From the NCBI GenBank assembly GCA_033807775.1, contig CM066322.1, positions 15,923,001-15,987,000 on the forward strand: a stretch of DNA of 64,000 nt, written 5' to 3'. Below are positions 11,172-22,863 of the stretch, piece after piece. Position numbers and translations under genes: made by a program. The notes beneath the pieces were generated by a model. The model saw only the letters and a program-made list of their open reading frames with translations. It searched no databases and had not been told where the DNA came from. Position 1 is the first letter of the stretch. Each line of letters opens with the position of its first letter. The DNA is from Saussurea involucrata. Its lineage: Eukaryota > Streptophyta > Magnoliopsida > Asterales > Asteraceae.

Positions 11172-11765
11172 GAAGGTCTTTTATTGGTTGAAAAATTAAA
11201 CTATTATTTCTTTTTTTCTTAAATAGTGATTTTAGAGATTTATCTAAATTTGAAGATTTTTATCTTATTTTTCATATCTTTTCTATTCTAAAATACAAGA
11301 TATCAAGCCGTTGGAAATTATCATTTTTTTCTATTTTGGTATAGCTGTTAGAAATTATCTGAGATCTAATTTTGTTTATTGAACAATTATTTTGGTTTTG
11401 AAAAGGGAAATTGACTCAAATTGCCTAATCGCTCATTCACTTGGTCAATTTCATCTCTTAGCCAAATCTTCCCCAATTTTGCACAAATAGCAACAGGTCT
11501 GTAATACGCACTCCAACACAATTGCGGATTTGGAACACGTGTCGACTTCTCAACAACCCTAATCAGTTCGATTTTTCTTTAATTTTTTTTTGACCCAGAT
11601 CCGCAATATACATTTTTTTTAAGAAAAAACGTTCAAGTTCGTACTTTTTGAGCTAGGCCCGCAATTGCAAATTATGGTTGCAGACCCGTGACTATATAAT
11701 TAGGCTATTTGAGTCATTCCATTAAATATTTATGTTATTTAACTTTTTGTTCGAGGCTAAAAAAC
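11172..11765. other. Intergenic stretch
   Basis: AT-rich DNA between the Cassandra and CACTA elements. No coding sequence, RNA gene or clear repeat is seen. Confidence 0.5.
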
Positions 11766-11784
11766 GTCCACTACAAGGAAATTG

Positions 11785-12040
11785 AGTTTTAGAGAAGAAA
11801 CCTTTAGAGAAGCTTTTAGGAGTGTATCTAAAGATACATTATAGGGAAGGATTTATATGACAAAAACGAGTAGTGTAACTATAGACTAGATGGTGTTTAG
11901 GAAAGGATTTAGGAGGCTAATCATACGGTGTGAAAAATGTTGCTGAAAGATTTAGAGAAGCTTTTTTTTTTAAAAGTCACTAAAAAGTTGTATCAAGTTT
12001 TAGTAACACTTTTTTAAGCTTCTCTAAAAGATAAAAAAAG
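11785..12040. repeat. Left subterminal repeats of the CACTA element
   Basis: The motif TTTAGAGAAGCTTTT and variants occur repeatedly in both orientations. In CACTA elements such arrays bind the element-encoded TNPA-type protein. Confidence 0.75.
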
Positions 12041-12204
12041 ATTTTAAAATTTTAAAATTAAATAAAAAATATTTAGGTACTCTTCTTATTCTTCTAGAAA
12101 CGTATCTAAAACATTTATTTTAAAAATAAATTAAAATTATATAAAAAATATAAAATCATTTAGCTTAAACCCTCATTCATTCATGAGCCGTGAGTTTTTC
12201 TCGC

Positions 12205-12330
12205 CCCATTCTCTCGTGGTCGCAATCGATTCTCGCCGTCGCACCATGTAGCCACCGGGTCGCAATCGATTCTCGCCGTCGCAATCAATTCTCTCGTGGT
12301 CGCAATCGATTCTCGCCGTCGCACTCAATC
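12205..12330 (+). repeat. Short tandem repeat, CACTA 5' region
   Basis: The unit GGTCGCAATCGATTCTCGCC occurs three times with short variable spacers. It lies in the GC-richer part of the element ahead of a good splice donor (TTAG/GTAAGC near 12456), so it may belong to the transcript leader. Confidence 0.65.
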
Positions 12331-13772
12331 AAATGCTTTGTTGTTAATTCAAAATTTCTCTCCCGTAGCCACCAGGTCTGAAATCATCGGCGTCGCTTGG
12401 ATCACTCTTCATCACTGAATCAGTCTTCGTCTTTCTCTCGACATCGATTGCTCTTAGGTAAGCAATTTAAATTGATTATCGATTACAAACTTTGTTCTTA
12501 TTGTTACTACTTATTGATTATCGATTGCTTACGTTTCTGACATTTTAATCAATTTTATTTCTGACCTGGTGGAAGGTGTGTCAAAAGTACAATAGCTCAG
12601 GCGTTGCAATCTAAATCAATCTAAAACTTTATTGTTTGTATTGAGGTAATTTTCTTAATTCAGAAAGTGATTTGGACTTCGTTTATTTTAGTAATACATG
12701 GCTTGTGTTCACCGATTCCAATGGATTTGTTTATTGTTGTTATTCGAATTAAGATGTGTTTGGATACATATTGACATTACTTGGCAGTAATGAAAAATGT
12801 GCTTCGTTGTTGTGTTTGGATACATATTGACATTCGTTGGATACATATCCCCAATGAAAACATAGATTCATTTTGACTATATTTCAAACATATAACTCCA
12901 ATTATTTCCCATAAAGAGCAGCATGGCTCGATAAGTAAAATCACAAAAATATGCTCAAACTGAAGTTACATAATGAGTAAGCACAGTAGCACGCTGATAA
13001 TGCAATATTACTGAAGGAATAAACAATCATATATTCCAACATTTGTTCAAATATAAAAGTAGCACATGATTAACAAACAGGACCACATGCATAATGAAAA
13101 ATATGAATACAATGGAAAAGAACTAGAAATAGGCAGCCAAGAAAACTAGACAAATCTAACAAAAACAAAGGTTTGTCCATGTTCAAAAGACCAAAGGTAT
13201 TCTTCTCTTGCATATTGCTTATCTTTCCGTGTTTGATTCCTTTACTGTCTATTCTTGTTCCCATTTTTCCTTTGATGAATAAAAAAAATAACTTTGTTGA
13301 GATTATTGCTAGTATGCTACGCTATTGCCCTTGCATATTGCTAGTATGTTGTCTCGGTTGGCTTGTTGCGATTATGTTGTTAGGTAATTATCATCCTATT
13401 TGCTGAACTTTTAGATTGGGTTGTTCTAAAAAATCTGGTAAGCTTTTGGTCCATGGATATTTAGCTCTTCTTGGTAATGACTATTTGATCAGTAATCAAA
13501 TATGTGTGGAGGTTTGTCCAGCAATGGTTGGCTGCCAAATAGCACTTTTATTGTTTGATGTTATAAATTTATGAGGGTGTTTGTTTACCTTTTAATTAAA
13601 CTAAGCTTTGGCTTATTTTATTGTTGTTCTATAATATTTTGCTATAAATTCCAGAATGAGGTTTGTCCATTTGGAAGCAATAATCTGTTTAGCATGAACA
13701 TGAGATCCAGGTTAAACAAACTAGCATTTATGTACGTATATAAATTGATGTCATGATGTTACATGTATCTAG

Positions 13773-14516
13773 TTGCTTTGCATTCCATTGTTCTTTGATG
13801 TCATAATTGAGGCAACAGATGATATGTATTCATTGACTCTTGGCCCATTTGATCGATATACTACTTGGACAAGTTGTATCGTAAATGGTGTGCGTTTCCA
13901 TTCTCAGTGTAGAGATGACAAACTTCACACTCAAAACTGTGGAATTTCTGTTCCAAGCAACCATGATGGTGAGGAAGTAGATTTCTATGGAGTTTTGCTA
14001 GAGGTTATGGAGTTATCATATATACTAGATAGAAAAGTGGTTGTCTTTCGATGCAAGTGGTATAACACTGACAAGAGAATGAGAAACATCCATTGTGAGA
14101 GTGATTTGACAAGTATTAAAATAAGTTCTGAGTGGTACGCTAATGATCCATACATCTTGGCAACACAAGCACAACAAGTATTTTATTTGGCAGATACAAA
14201 GAGAGACAAAAATTGGAGGTTTGTGCAGAAAGTTTCACATCGTCACATATGGGACGTTCCGATCGTTGATGCTGTTAATGAAGTTTCGGCAACCCCATAC
14301 CATGAATCAAATACATTATCACCAATGTTCATTGCATCAGAAAATGACATTGATGATATAATGTTAGTTAGAAACGATGTTGAACCAATGAATTGTGATG
14401 AAGATGAGTATATGAATGATGATAATGAAGACAACGAAAGTGAAGATGTTGAACCGATTTACGAGAGTATAGATAAAGAAGCTTCAGAAGAAGACGAAGA
14501 TGATGGGGTTGATTGA
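13773..14516 (+). CDS. DUF4216-domain fragment of CACTA TNP2
   Basis: A 247-residue open frame. Residues ~60-140 contain a block with DFYGVLLEVMELSYILDRKV, then FRCKWYNTD and ILATQAQQVFYLAD, which match the DUF4216 domain normally found at the C terminus of TNP2-type CACTA transposases. The C-terminal 60 residues are strongly acidic, ending EEDEDDGVD, as is also usual. The DDE-containing Transposase_21 domain that should precede it is not found upstream, so this is the tail of a deleted gene. The first residues, before IIEATDDMY, probably come from an intron or leader. Confidence 0.82.
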   Translation: MLCIPLFFDVIIEATDDMYSLTLGPFDRYTTWTSCIVNGVRFHSQCRDDKLHTQNCGISVPSNHDGEEVDFYGVLLEVMELSYILDRKVVVFRCKWYNTDKRMRNIHCESDLTSIKISSEWYANDPYILATQAQQVFYLADTKRDKNWRFVQKVSHRHIWDVPIVDAVNEVSATPYHESNTLSPMFIASENDIDDIMLVRNDVEPMNCDEDEYMNDDNEDNESEDVEPIYESIDKEASEEDEDDGVD

Positions 14517-14748
14517 ACAATTATTGATCTATTAGAGTACATTTGGTTGATTAATTTTAGCTTTTTTTGTTAATTGCAATGTACATCGGAAGGAACACTC
14601 TAGTAGTTTATAATTCTATGTTTTTGTGTTTGTTACTCTTAATCAATAAATTGTGATTTTAATCATCTAATGTGATTTTCTTTAGTTTATGCTAAAGAGT
14701 TTCGTGACTAACAGTTAATTTTTATTGCAGTTCACTTGAAATTACTGC

Positions 14749-16236
14749 ATGATGGCGACTGCCTCTACAAACAAATCACAATCAAATGGTGCTTCGTCGA
14801 CCTTGCAAAGTAACAAACGTGGTTCTACTCGAGGAGAGATCATAAAAAAAGTTAGAAAGCGAATGGGAGGAGCTAGGTTAACTGTAAACTTTTGCGAAGA
14901 GTTTAGGCAAGCTGTTGGGACAAACTCCGAGAAGTTCAACAACGAATGCGGCATAATATGTCGTAAGCAGTGTCCCTTCAATTACACGGATTGGAGGAAG
15001 GTTCCTAAATCCATCAAGGATGGTCTTCGCGAGAGGATTTTGGTAAGATAACCACGAGTTATATGTCAAATATTTTGTCATTCTTGTTCATTATCGTTAA
15101 CGAATTTATTTCATTTTTATATTTATTTTATAGCTAAATTTTGACGTCGACTTGTCTTCAAAGATTGTGGTTGATGTGATTGACTTTCAAATGGGTCGAT
15201 CTTTCAAAAATCACCGAGCAAAGCTGCAGGAGCATTTCCTAAGATGCAATGGCGAGGAGGACGTGGAAAGAGCTAAAGGAATGAAGCCAACAGAATCGAG
15301 CGTTACAAATGAGGCTTGGCATATACTTTGCGATTATTGGAGTTCGGAGAAGTTTCAAGTAAGTTTCAAGCAATTTTACAACAGTAAACTATACATGTTT
15401 CATTCAGATTTCAGAGACCAACTTACCAGCTGTGATGTTTTACCAATTTTACAACAGTAAACTATACATGTTTCATGCTTAAACAGATCTATTATTGTAT
15501 AGTTCAGCTGGTAACATGTTTGTGGTAAAACAATCTGTTCGTTTACTGTTGCAAAATTGCTCAGGCTTAATAGCAGTTTAGTTGTTAATTAGTTAGAAAA
15601 TTATGATTATGTTGAGGTTGCTGTTTGTGTAGGCTATGTCAAGGAAAAATTCTGAGAATAGGGGAAAGCGAAAGTATGTTTCTTTAAATGGTACGATGAG
15701 CACTCCAAATCACCATTTCCGAAATAACGATTCTTCTATCGGGGAGATAGATACTTTCAGAAAGTTGCATTATAGAGAAAAAAGGGGTTGGGTTAACGAC
15801 TATTCTCGCTCTTCATATGTAAGTTACGTTTAACGAATTCATTTTTTATGTCTTCATCGTTTTATAAATCACTATGTATATATATATTTTTTCGTGTCCA
15901 TAGGAGAGTATGGTATAGATGAAGCGGCATACCGAATCAACTGAAAACCCGCCGGATGATCTAGAGATTATGCAACAAGTCTTAGGTAAAAGACCTGCAT
16001 ATATTCGGGGATGGTCTAGGGTCCCGAGCACTAGGAGTGACGCTACGAGTTCACGACATAGTGCCACTGGTCGATTGAGCCACGCCGAGATGTCTGCAAG
16101 ACTTGCCTCGACGGAGTCCGAGCTTGCTTCAACCAAATCCGAGCTCGCCGAGATGAAGGGTGACATGGCCGACCTACGTCTATTGGTGAGGAAGTTTATA
16201 TCTGGTCAACCGCTTCCTAGTTTTCAACTTCAGTAG
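14749..16236 (+). pseudogene. CACTA second gene (Transposase_24/Ptta-like), four exons, interrupted
   Basis: Exons inferred from splice sites that keep the frame: 14749-15042 (donor GTAAGA), 15134-15358 (donor GTAAGT), 15633-15818 (donor GTAAGT) and 15904-16236. The product would have a basic N terminus, a conserved CRKQCPFNYTDWRKVP block, the WHILCDYWSSEKF block, an SRKNSENRGKRK block and a C-terminal coiled coil built from STESELASTKSELAEMKG. These features match the plant En/Spm Transposase_24 family, thought to act with TNP2 in binding subterminal repeats. In exon 4 an in-frame TAG (15916-15918) stops translation soon after the exon starts; an alternative acceptor was not obvious. Confidence 0.75.
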
Positions 16237-16499
16237 ACGTTCAAGACAATGGTTCCGAGACCCGAGATCGTTAAATATTGCACTATGATTTCGTTTGCTT
16301 TTTATAAATTTGGATGGATGCGAATTGATTGAACGTTTGGTTTCTTTTAATAAAAATTATCGTTTTGGGATTTTCAAGAATTTGTTCTTATCAATTTAAT
16401 ATTATTTATTTGTTATATTATAATATATATATATATATATATAATTATATATGAATATGCACCTGAAATAGGGATGAAAATAAATATAAAATATACTCT

Positions 16500-16975
16500 T
16501 CAGAGAAAGAATTGGATTTTTAAAAGTGTAACTAAATATGACTTTTAGAGAAGATTTAGAGTTTATGTATCTAAATAGCATGTTTAGAGAAGGTTGTGTT
16601 AGCGTAACTAAATGATACTTTTAGAGAAGGTTTTCAAAAAATGTTACTAAAGGCAACATCTTTAGAGAAGCTTTTCCATTTCCTTCTCTGAAAGTGTGTT
16701 TTTAGTTGCTCTTCCAATCTGTCTTAAAAGCTTAAAAAGCGTCACTAATAATGACTTTTAGAGAAGTTTTTTGAGAAAATTTGACTAACCTTTAGCGAAG
16801 CTTTGAAAGTGTATCTAAAGCACTAGAAAAGCGTCTCTAAAGGCAACATCTTTAGAGAAGCTTAAAAAGTGTATCTAAAACCTTTACCTACAGTTACATA
16901 GAGAAGCTTTTTGACGGAAATGAAAAGCTTCTCTAAAGGCTTTAGAGAAGCTTTGAAAGCTTTTAAATACAAAAT
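16500..16975. repeat. Right subterminal repeats of the CACTA element
   Basis: Many copies of TTTAGAGAAG, GTATCTAAA and AGAGAAGCTTTGAAAG in both orientations mirror the left subterminal array. Such repeats are binding sites for the element's own DNA-binding protein. Confidence 0.75.
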
Positions 16976-17012
16976 AAAACCTTCCCTGAAGGTAATTTCT
17001 CTTGTAGTGGTC

Positions 17013-18026
17013 AGCCATAGGTACATGAACCCAAAAGATGAAAACTTGTAGACATCCATTGATAACCCACAAATTATTTGAGGTTTTTGTTTTTATCTTG
17101 GTAGACGAAAATTCTGACCTGCAACTCCTTTTCACCCTCGTAAATTCTGTGGTGGTAGCAATGAATTCCCCAAGGCTAAAACGAAACCGATTTTACATGC
17201 CAATGTGTTGCCCAATACATCTTTCTTTGCTCCTATCACACCTCTAATTAGAAACCCTAAACATACATCTCTTATGAGGACACGTCAAGAACTCAAACTA
17301 GACCACAAATCCCTTAAAACCCATGTAGAAAAGATTGGTTTTCAGCAAGTGAACACATCCATGAATGGAATGAATTTGATGGGCCACCTTACATTATTAA
17401 ATTCCCACCATAAATAGACATATTCTTAGCTTCTCGGCAATACCCATTAAGAACAACACATGTTACATCAATTTGCTTTTCTATTTTTGCAATACTCAAC
17501 TGAAAGAAACTAAAAGTGGGATCATGGCACAGCATGCATGTGTAATCTGCAAGAACCTTCGGTAATAACATAGCCCTACCCAGATCTAGTGAGGGTTTTG
17601 ATCAGGGGACATTAAAGTTGTATAGTGGTTAAAATTATTGAGTTTATATATTTTGTAAACTAGGTTATAAGTTAGCTAGCTATCAGCGGAAAAACTCGGA
17701 TAATAAACCATCTATTAGCTAAAAATTTAGTTTAAATTCTAATAATAAAAACTATTAGATACATTAGATGACAATGTAAACGGACCTAAAATTAAAATAA
17801 AATGAGAATTTATATGAAATATAATGGATATAATTGAATTTTTTTTAAAAAAAAAACCCTGATATAAAATCTGAAATAGCTTTTAGAAAAACTAGCTTAA
17901 TTGCCATCAATAAGCTCTAAAAAAATAAAATAGCTAATGGTTTTTCAATGTTAAATATAATCCTCACCAATTTCACATTTACTCAAACACGATTTGACTT
18001 GAGAGATATATGGTTGATCATTTAAA
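17013..18026. other. Intergenic stretch
   Basis: No recognisable gene. Short open frames at 17038-17417 on both strands have no known domain and no codon periodicity that I can defend. The sequence just right of the CACTA element continues the same host DNA that lies to its left. Confidence 0.4.
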
Positions 18027-18334
18027 GTGCGTTTGGTACGCAGACAGGATAGGACAGGACAAGGTGGGACATGACACAGAACAGCTGTTCCACGTTTGGT
18101 AAGATAGAACTGGACAGAACAGAACATATAACATTGACCAATTTACCCTTACTAAATTTAAAGAATGAATAAAATATGAAATAGAAGGTTTATTTGATGT
18201 TTTAGAAGAGAATCAGATTTTATTTTGAGGTTATATTGGTAAAACATAAGTCTGTTCCACATAAAAATCCTGTCAAGCGTGGACAGTAGACCCTGTTCTG
18301 TTCTATCCTGTCCTATCCAGTGTACCAAACGCAC
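18027..18334. mobile_element. MITE, GTGCGTTTGGTAC termini
   Basis: Perfect 13-bp terminal inverted repeats, GTGCGTTTGGTAC (18027-18039) and GTACCAAACGCAC (18322-18334), flank about 310 bp. The next inner segments (GACAGGATAGGACAGG and CTGTCCTATCC) also pair. The shape suggests a hAT- or PIF-type MITE. The duplication is unclear because both flanks are TTAA-rich. Confidence 0.75.
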
Positions 18335-18854
18335 CCTTAACGTACAATGAGGGTTGCTAAAACGACAAACCAACTTTTATGTAAAATCGGGGTCTTTCAT
18401 GTGTTATGTAGGAATTAATGATTACAAAAAATTATTTAACAAGTAGAGATGAGGTTTATTTAAAGCACTTTTGAATCACACCATATATTTACGTTTGGTG
18501 GATGGAGGATAATTTTGGATGCATTGGGGAGAGTTGGAATATTATTTAGAAAAATAAATACAGAATTGATTTGGAAATAACAGATATACACACACCCTCA
18601 GGTCTAATACATACAAAGGTGACAATTTAGTGGTTAGACTTTCACTGTTACTGCTTTTAGAATAAGTTATATTTTTGGATCATTGCATGAGTTTTATAAC
18701 ATTTTATTTTATATTGTATTTTAAAGTTAAAAAGCATTTATTTATTCACAAAATTGTTGGTGATGGCATTTTTGTATCTACAACATTAATTTGTTTATTT
18801 TTATTATTAAAATTTGTTTTGATTAATCAGTTTAGTTAATAGTTAAAGAATATA
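18335..18854. other. Intergenic stretch
   Basis: AT-rich DNA without a recognised feature. Confidence 0.5.
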
Positions 18855-19390
18855 TTATGTTCTCTGTCAAATGTATTAGAGACAAAACAGAGCAAATAAT
18901 GTCCGGGAATGATAAGTTTTCAACGAGATGGAACAAACTTATTCCGGCTAAAATCAATATCTTCAGTTGGAGGGCAATGCAAGGTCGAATTCCAGTAAAA
19001 GAGAGGATCGCAAATATGGGTATAGATCTAGACAACACAATTTGCTCCATTTGTAAGCAGGAGACTGAAACGATCGATCATGTCTTATTCTCTTGTGAAG
19101 TTGCGACGGCCATTTGGAGAAAAGTTCAAGGATGATGGCAACACCCGTTCTCAACTTATTCATCGCTAGACGCGGCTCTCGAAGATTTAGGTGCAGTTTG
19201 TTACTCGTTATGGTGTTTCCGCAACAGGACAGTGTTTGAAGGAACGACGCAAAACAGGGGTGATATGTTTTAGGTGGTTGGTGCTGAGAAATAGGAAGAC
19301 CATTAAATATGTTACCGTTTGGAGTTTGTACTTTGTTCGCTATTCTCTTGCTAGCTTTTTAATGCATTGTTGTTTCCAAAAAAAAATATG
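18855..19390 (+). pseudogene. 5'-truncated LINE fragment with zinc-binding reverse-transcriptase tail
   Basis: The first 92 codons encode a block with WNKLIPAKINIFSWRA, then IPVKERIANMGI and CSICKQETETIDHVLFSC, the pattern of the zf-RVT domain at the C terminus of plant non-LTR retrotransposon polyproteins. Homology continues in another frame after a stop (CYSLWCFRNRTVFEG, about 19195-19240), so at least one frameshift is present. The piece ends near an A-run (19378-19386), as expected for a LINE 3' end. The reverse transcriptase core is missing: a dead, 5'-truncated copy. Confidence 0.8.
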
Positions 19391-19446
19391 TCCAAACATC
19401 AAAATGTATGGTAGTAAGCAAGTTACAGTTTATGTGTGTGTATAAA

Positions 19447-19770
19447 GACCCACTATTTTGTAAACTATTTTTTCGTGTAAACTTTGGATTTCATAGGTTT
19501 TCTTGATGAAATTGTTTCATATATTTGTGTTTTTTATTTAGTTTCGTATATTTTTTTTCATTTCTATGAAACTGTTTCATATATTTTCTCAGTTTGATAA
19601 AGCTTTTTCGTTTTAACATAAAAAACCCAAATATGTGAAACAATTTCATCAAGAAAATGAATGATATGAAACACTTTTATCAAAATAAACAATTTCATGA
19701 AACAATTTCATCAAGAAAACCTATGAAATCCAAAGTTTCCACACATTTAGAGGTTTACAAATTATTATTA
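19447..19770. mobile_element. Palindromic MITE, copy 1 of the TTTCAT family
   Basis: CCCACTATTTTGTAAAC and CGTGTAAACTTTGG near the left end pair with sequence at 19725-19765. Inner segments such as GATGAAATTGTTTCAT also pair. The same family occurs at 26690-27088. A degraded relative with TGTTTCATAT-type motifs may lie at 22110-22290. A TA tract follows on the right. Confidence 0.7.
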
Positions 19771-19778
19771 TGTGTGTA

Positions 19779-19781
19779 TAT

Positions 19782-19821
<40 letters not shown>

Positions 19822-20001
19822 GGAAGCTTGAAAACTGTTGGACATTAATGATTAAGATAAACAAGAAAGGAGGTAGAAAATGTGGAATAGATGATTACAC
19901 AGGTAAATTTTGGCATTCTACTGGAAGTCCATGGCATGTAGCTAGCTCAGCAAACTGTCACTTCTTTTATCCATCCCTCCCTCCCTCCTCCTCCACCCCC
20001 A

Positions 20002-20046
<45 letters not shown>

Positions 20047-20050
20047 CAGA
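19779..20050. repeat. TA and CT/TA microsatellites
   Basis: A TA run at about 19780-19817 and a (CT)n(TA)n run at about 19999-20047. They make several spurious short frames. No gene is seen between them. Confidence 0.85.
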
Positions 20051-21037
20051 AAGAAAACTTGTGGCTTCTTGGTTGTAGTTTACCTTGTCCAAATAGGGAT
20101 CTTGAGATAGCAGAAAACCTAAAACAAAAATGGCATATTACTGAGAAAACCACATACTATATATACTTTCAAACATATTTTTTGATGGCACTATGCTAAT
20201 ACTTGTTGTCTTGATGTACCTTGCACTATGCTATATGAATCACTCACACACATATATATATATATATATATATACTTATAAACTTAAAGCAAATACTTAT
20301 TTTACTATTTATATATTGAATATTTACACATCAAAATAGGAGTTTTATAATGTTTGTATTTTACTTATTATGTCCATACCGGTACGACCCATAATAATAT
20401 TTGCAGTCTCGATCTAATTCTTTCATAGTCATAAAGTTTAAGTTTAAGTTTGTTTTTATTTATCATTTGTTTGATTGTTTCCAACTTTGTACGAATTGAA
20501 ACGAAATACAATCATTCTCAATGCAGAAAATGCAAAGGGAGGCTTCATAAAATCCATCAAATGAGGGGTTAATAAAAGATTAATTTAACTTCGAATTGGA
20601 CCTCAACGTCTTACTGCTCATGGTTTTCGTTATATCAAGCAACTCCATATGTATGTTGTGTTCTTACAAGTATGTTGATTAGTTTGAAATTAAACGAAGT
20701 ATCAAATACGTACATGCAGTTATCAAATGTTGATTACAATTAAGTGTCAAATTAAAGATCAGTTCTAATGAGGAAATGGAGATTTAAACAAAAAAACATT
20801 TAGAATTCTTTCACATAATTACAATCAAAAGACAAGAGTGAAGCTGATGAATTAATATAAGCGCTTTCTTTTAACTTGTTTCTAATATTAAAAGATTCAA
20901 CATCAGAAATATAATTAATAGCAAAAGATTCAAGACCGTCAAATTTCTAGCTACAATTCACTAATTAATTTCTTAGTAATGAGGAATCATTCGCTAATAT
21001 TGTAACCCTAGCTAGCTACTTCCTTAGCTTAATTGAG
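20051..21037. other. Downstream flank of the zinc-finger gene
   Basis: Apart from a TA tract near 20253-20276, nothing is recognised. The right-hand part probably holds the 3' untranslated region of the minus-strand gene that ends at 21038. Confidence 0.5.
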
Positions 21038-21619
21038 CTAGCTAGCCAGCCTCAACTCAAGATCTAACCCTTTCACGGAACCGGCCATGACCGGTGGTGT
21101 AACAGCCGTCGTCTTCTGCCTCTTGCAACCTGCTGAAGCCGTATTTATACTAGAATCCAAGTATTGAAACCCTAGAAACAAATTTGTTTCAACAATATCA
21201 CCATTGCCATGAGTTACTACTAACTCTTCATCATAAACACAACTCTTTGTGTCGGAATTGCTATCAAGACTTTCTTGACCTAATGCTGGTATCAAAGAAG
21301 CCCTCTGCTTATTATAGTTTTGTGGTGTAGTCATACTAGTGGTTGTACTAATTATAGGAGCACTAGTGGTACCATTTACTGTCTGCTTGAGCTTGGCTCT
21401 TTCCCTCCTGTGGACATTCATGTGACCACCAAGAGCTTGAGCTGACCTGAACTCTCTTCTACAAAAGCTACAAGAATAAGACCTGGGTGGCCATACAAAT
21501 CCCCCAAGAGGGCCTCGAGCATCTTGTGCGAACGCTTCTTCTTCCCATGACAATGGATTCATAAGGATTTTGTTGTTCTTGCTCTTCACCAACATCAAGT
21601 ATTGTGAGTATTGCTCCAT
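21038..21619 (-). CDS. SUPERMAN/RBE-like C2H2 zinc-finger repressor
   Basis: A single-exon gene of 193 codons plus stop, starting at the ATG at 21619; a further in-frame ATG 45 bases upstream is less likely because it falls in a CT-rich leader. The protein has a SWEEEAFAQDA motif, then one plant-type zinc finger beginning CSFCRREF and containing the hallmark QALGGH, followed by basic NVHRRERAKLKQ. It ends in DLELRLAS, an EAR-type repression motif. This domain order and size match the SUPERMAN/RABBIT EARS/ZFP10-11 group, nuclear repressors in floral and organ development. Which member it corresponds to cannot be decided here. The frame is intact. Confidence 0.93.
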   Translation of the reverse strand: MEQYSQYLMLVKSKNNKILMNPLSWEEEAFAQDARGPLGGFVWPPRSYSCSFCRREFRSAQALGGHMNVHRRERAKLKQTVNGTTSAPIISTTTSMTTPQNYNKQRASLIPALGQESLDSNSDTKSCVYDEELVVTHGNGDIVETNLFLGFQYLDSSINTASAGCKRQKTTAVTPPVMAGSVKGLDLELRLAS

Positions 21620-21900
21620 TTTCAAACTTCTTGAGAGAGAAAGAGACATACAGCGATTGGTCAACCAGTATTATTATGTTGGTATATTGAATTAGAGTGA
21701 TAGATATTCATATACTTATAGCTGGATGAGAGAGAGAGAGAGAGAGAGAGAGAGGATCGGGTATTGTACTATATTTTGTTGAAATTGAATGCATGAAAGC
21801 TACTAGAGAATCTCAAAGGAAGAGAATAAGGGTTAGATGAAAAGGCCATATACGTTGGTTTTTAGAAATGAAGAGAGAGAGAGAGAGAGAGAGAGATGGT
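21620..21900 (-). promoter_or_regulatory. Core promoter and CT-rich leader of the zinc-finger gene
   Basis: Read on the minus strand, a TATA-like CTATAAGTA lies at 21714-21722, about 95 bases before the start codon. Two CT runs (GA on the plus strand, 21728-21754 and 21871-21895) lie upstream. GA/CT repeats near plant promoters can recruit BASIC PENTACYSTEINE proteins; any role here is inferred. Confidence 0.55.
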
Positions 21901-22863
21901 GTAGTTGCTCTAGTTTGGCCGTTTCAATGGAGGGTACTTGAGTTTTTTTAGTTAAGGGTTGATAAACAGTCACTGTCCTCCAACTAAAACCCTTACCCCT
22001 AGCTAGCTATCATACGGGTATTACAATTATACGTACATTTGTAGGTTTGTGTATATGCTTTTATGGTCATCTCATGGAACTAGCATATATTTCGAGCTCA
22101 TGCAAACATAATTCTAGGGTTCATTAAAATGTTTAATATAATGAAATTGTTTTATATAACTTCTTTTTTTATAAAATTATTTCATATAATTTTTGTTTCA
22201 TATAAAAATAAGAATACATGAAACTGTTCCGTTTTTCAATAGAAACAAAAAATATAAAACAATTTAATTATGAAAACAATTATATGAAAATGTTCATCAT
22301 GACAAACACTTTCCTAAAAGAATTCTTAGTAAATTAAACATTAAAATCGATGGTTTAAATAAATGACTTGGTTTATAAATTACTAAACCATTGTTAGAGT
22401 AAATATATGTATAATTAGCGTCTTAAATGTAGCATATATATAAACCAATATTCAGATATTGTTTGTATGTGGGTGTGACTCCCAATCTTTATTCGATCTG
22501 ATTTACCAAGTCTATAGAATGATATTATATTAATTTATGCCAACAATGTATAAGAATACTTTAATATGGTTAATTTGTTTGTAGCTCCGGCCAGTTTCTT
22601 AAATGTTCAAGTTAAAACCAAAATAATTAAATGGACAATTAATAAAAATGTTTATCTTTTTGTGTACGTCCCAATATGACTGGACATCAGAACCGAATTA
22701 TTTATATATCTTTTAGGCTCAAGTTGAATTCAAAGTCAAACTGAAGAATGAAGTAATATTTAATTTATAGTGATTGGTTTATTTTTAGAATGTACATGTA
22801 CTCATACATATATCATTAATTTGGAAGGGGATAAGAACATTCAAAATTATTTGTTCTTTATTA
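21901..22863. other. Upstream intergenic stretch
   Basis: No gene. A degraded relative of the TTTCAT palindromic MITE may occupy about 22110-22290. Confidence 0.4.

Larger units (their letters stand above)
11769..17009 (+). mobile_element. CACTA (En/Spm) transposon with GTC target duplication
   Basis: The left end reads CACTACAAGGAAATTGAG and the right end is its inverted counterpart (reverse complement CACTACAAGAGAAATTACC). The 3-bp direct repeat GTC flanks it (11766-11768 and 17010-17012). Both CACTA termini and a 3-bp duplication are diagnostic of the superfamily. Inside are a DUF4216-like fragment and a multi-exon plant transposase (Transposase_24-like) gene with a stop codon. The catalytic TNP2/Transposase_21 region is absent, so this copy should be non-autonomous. 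Confidence 0.93.

Noticed and set aside
17038..17417. Possible host gene exon right of the CACTA element
   Set aside because: Short frames without known motifs or convincing splice sites; no support beyond being open.
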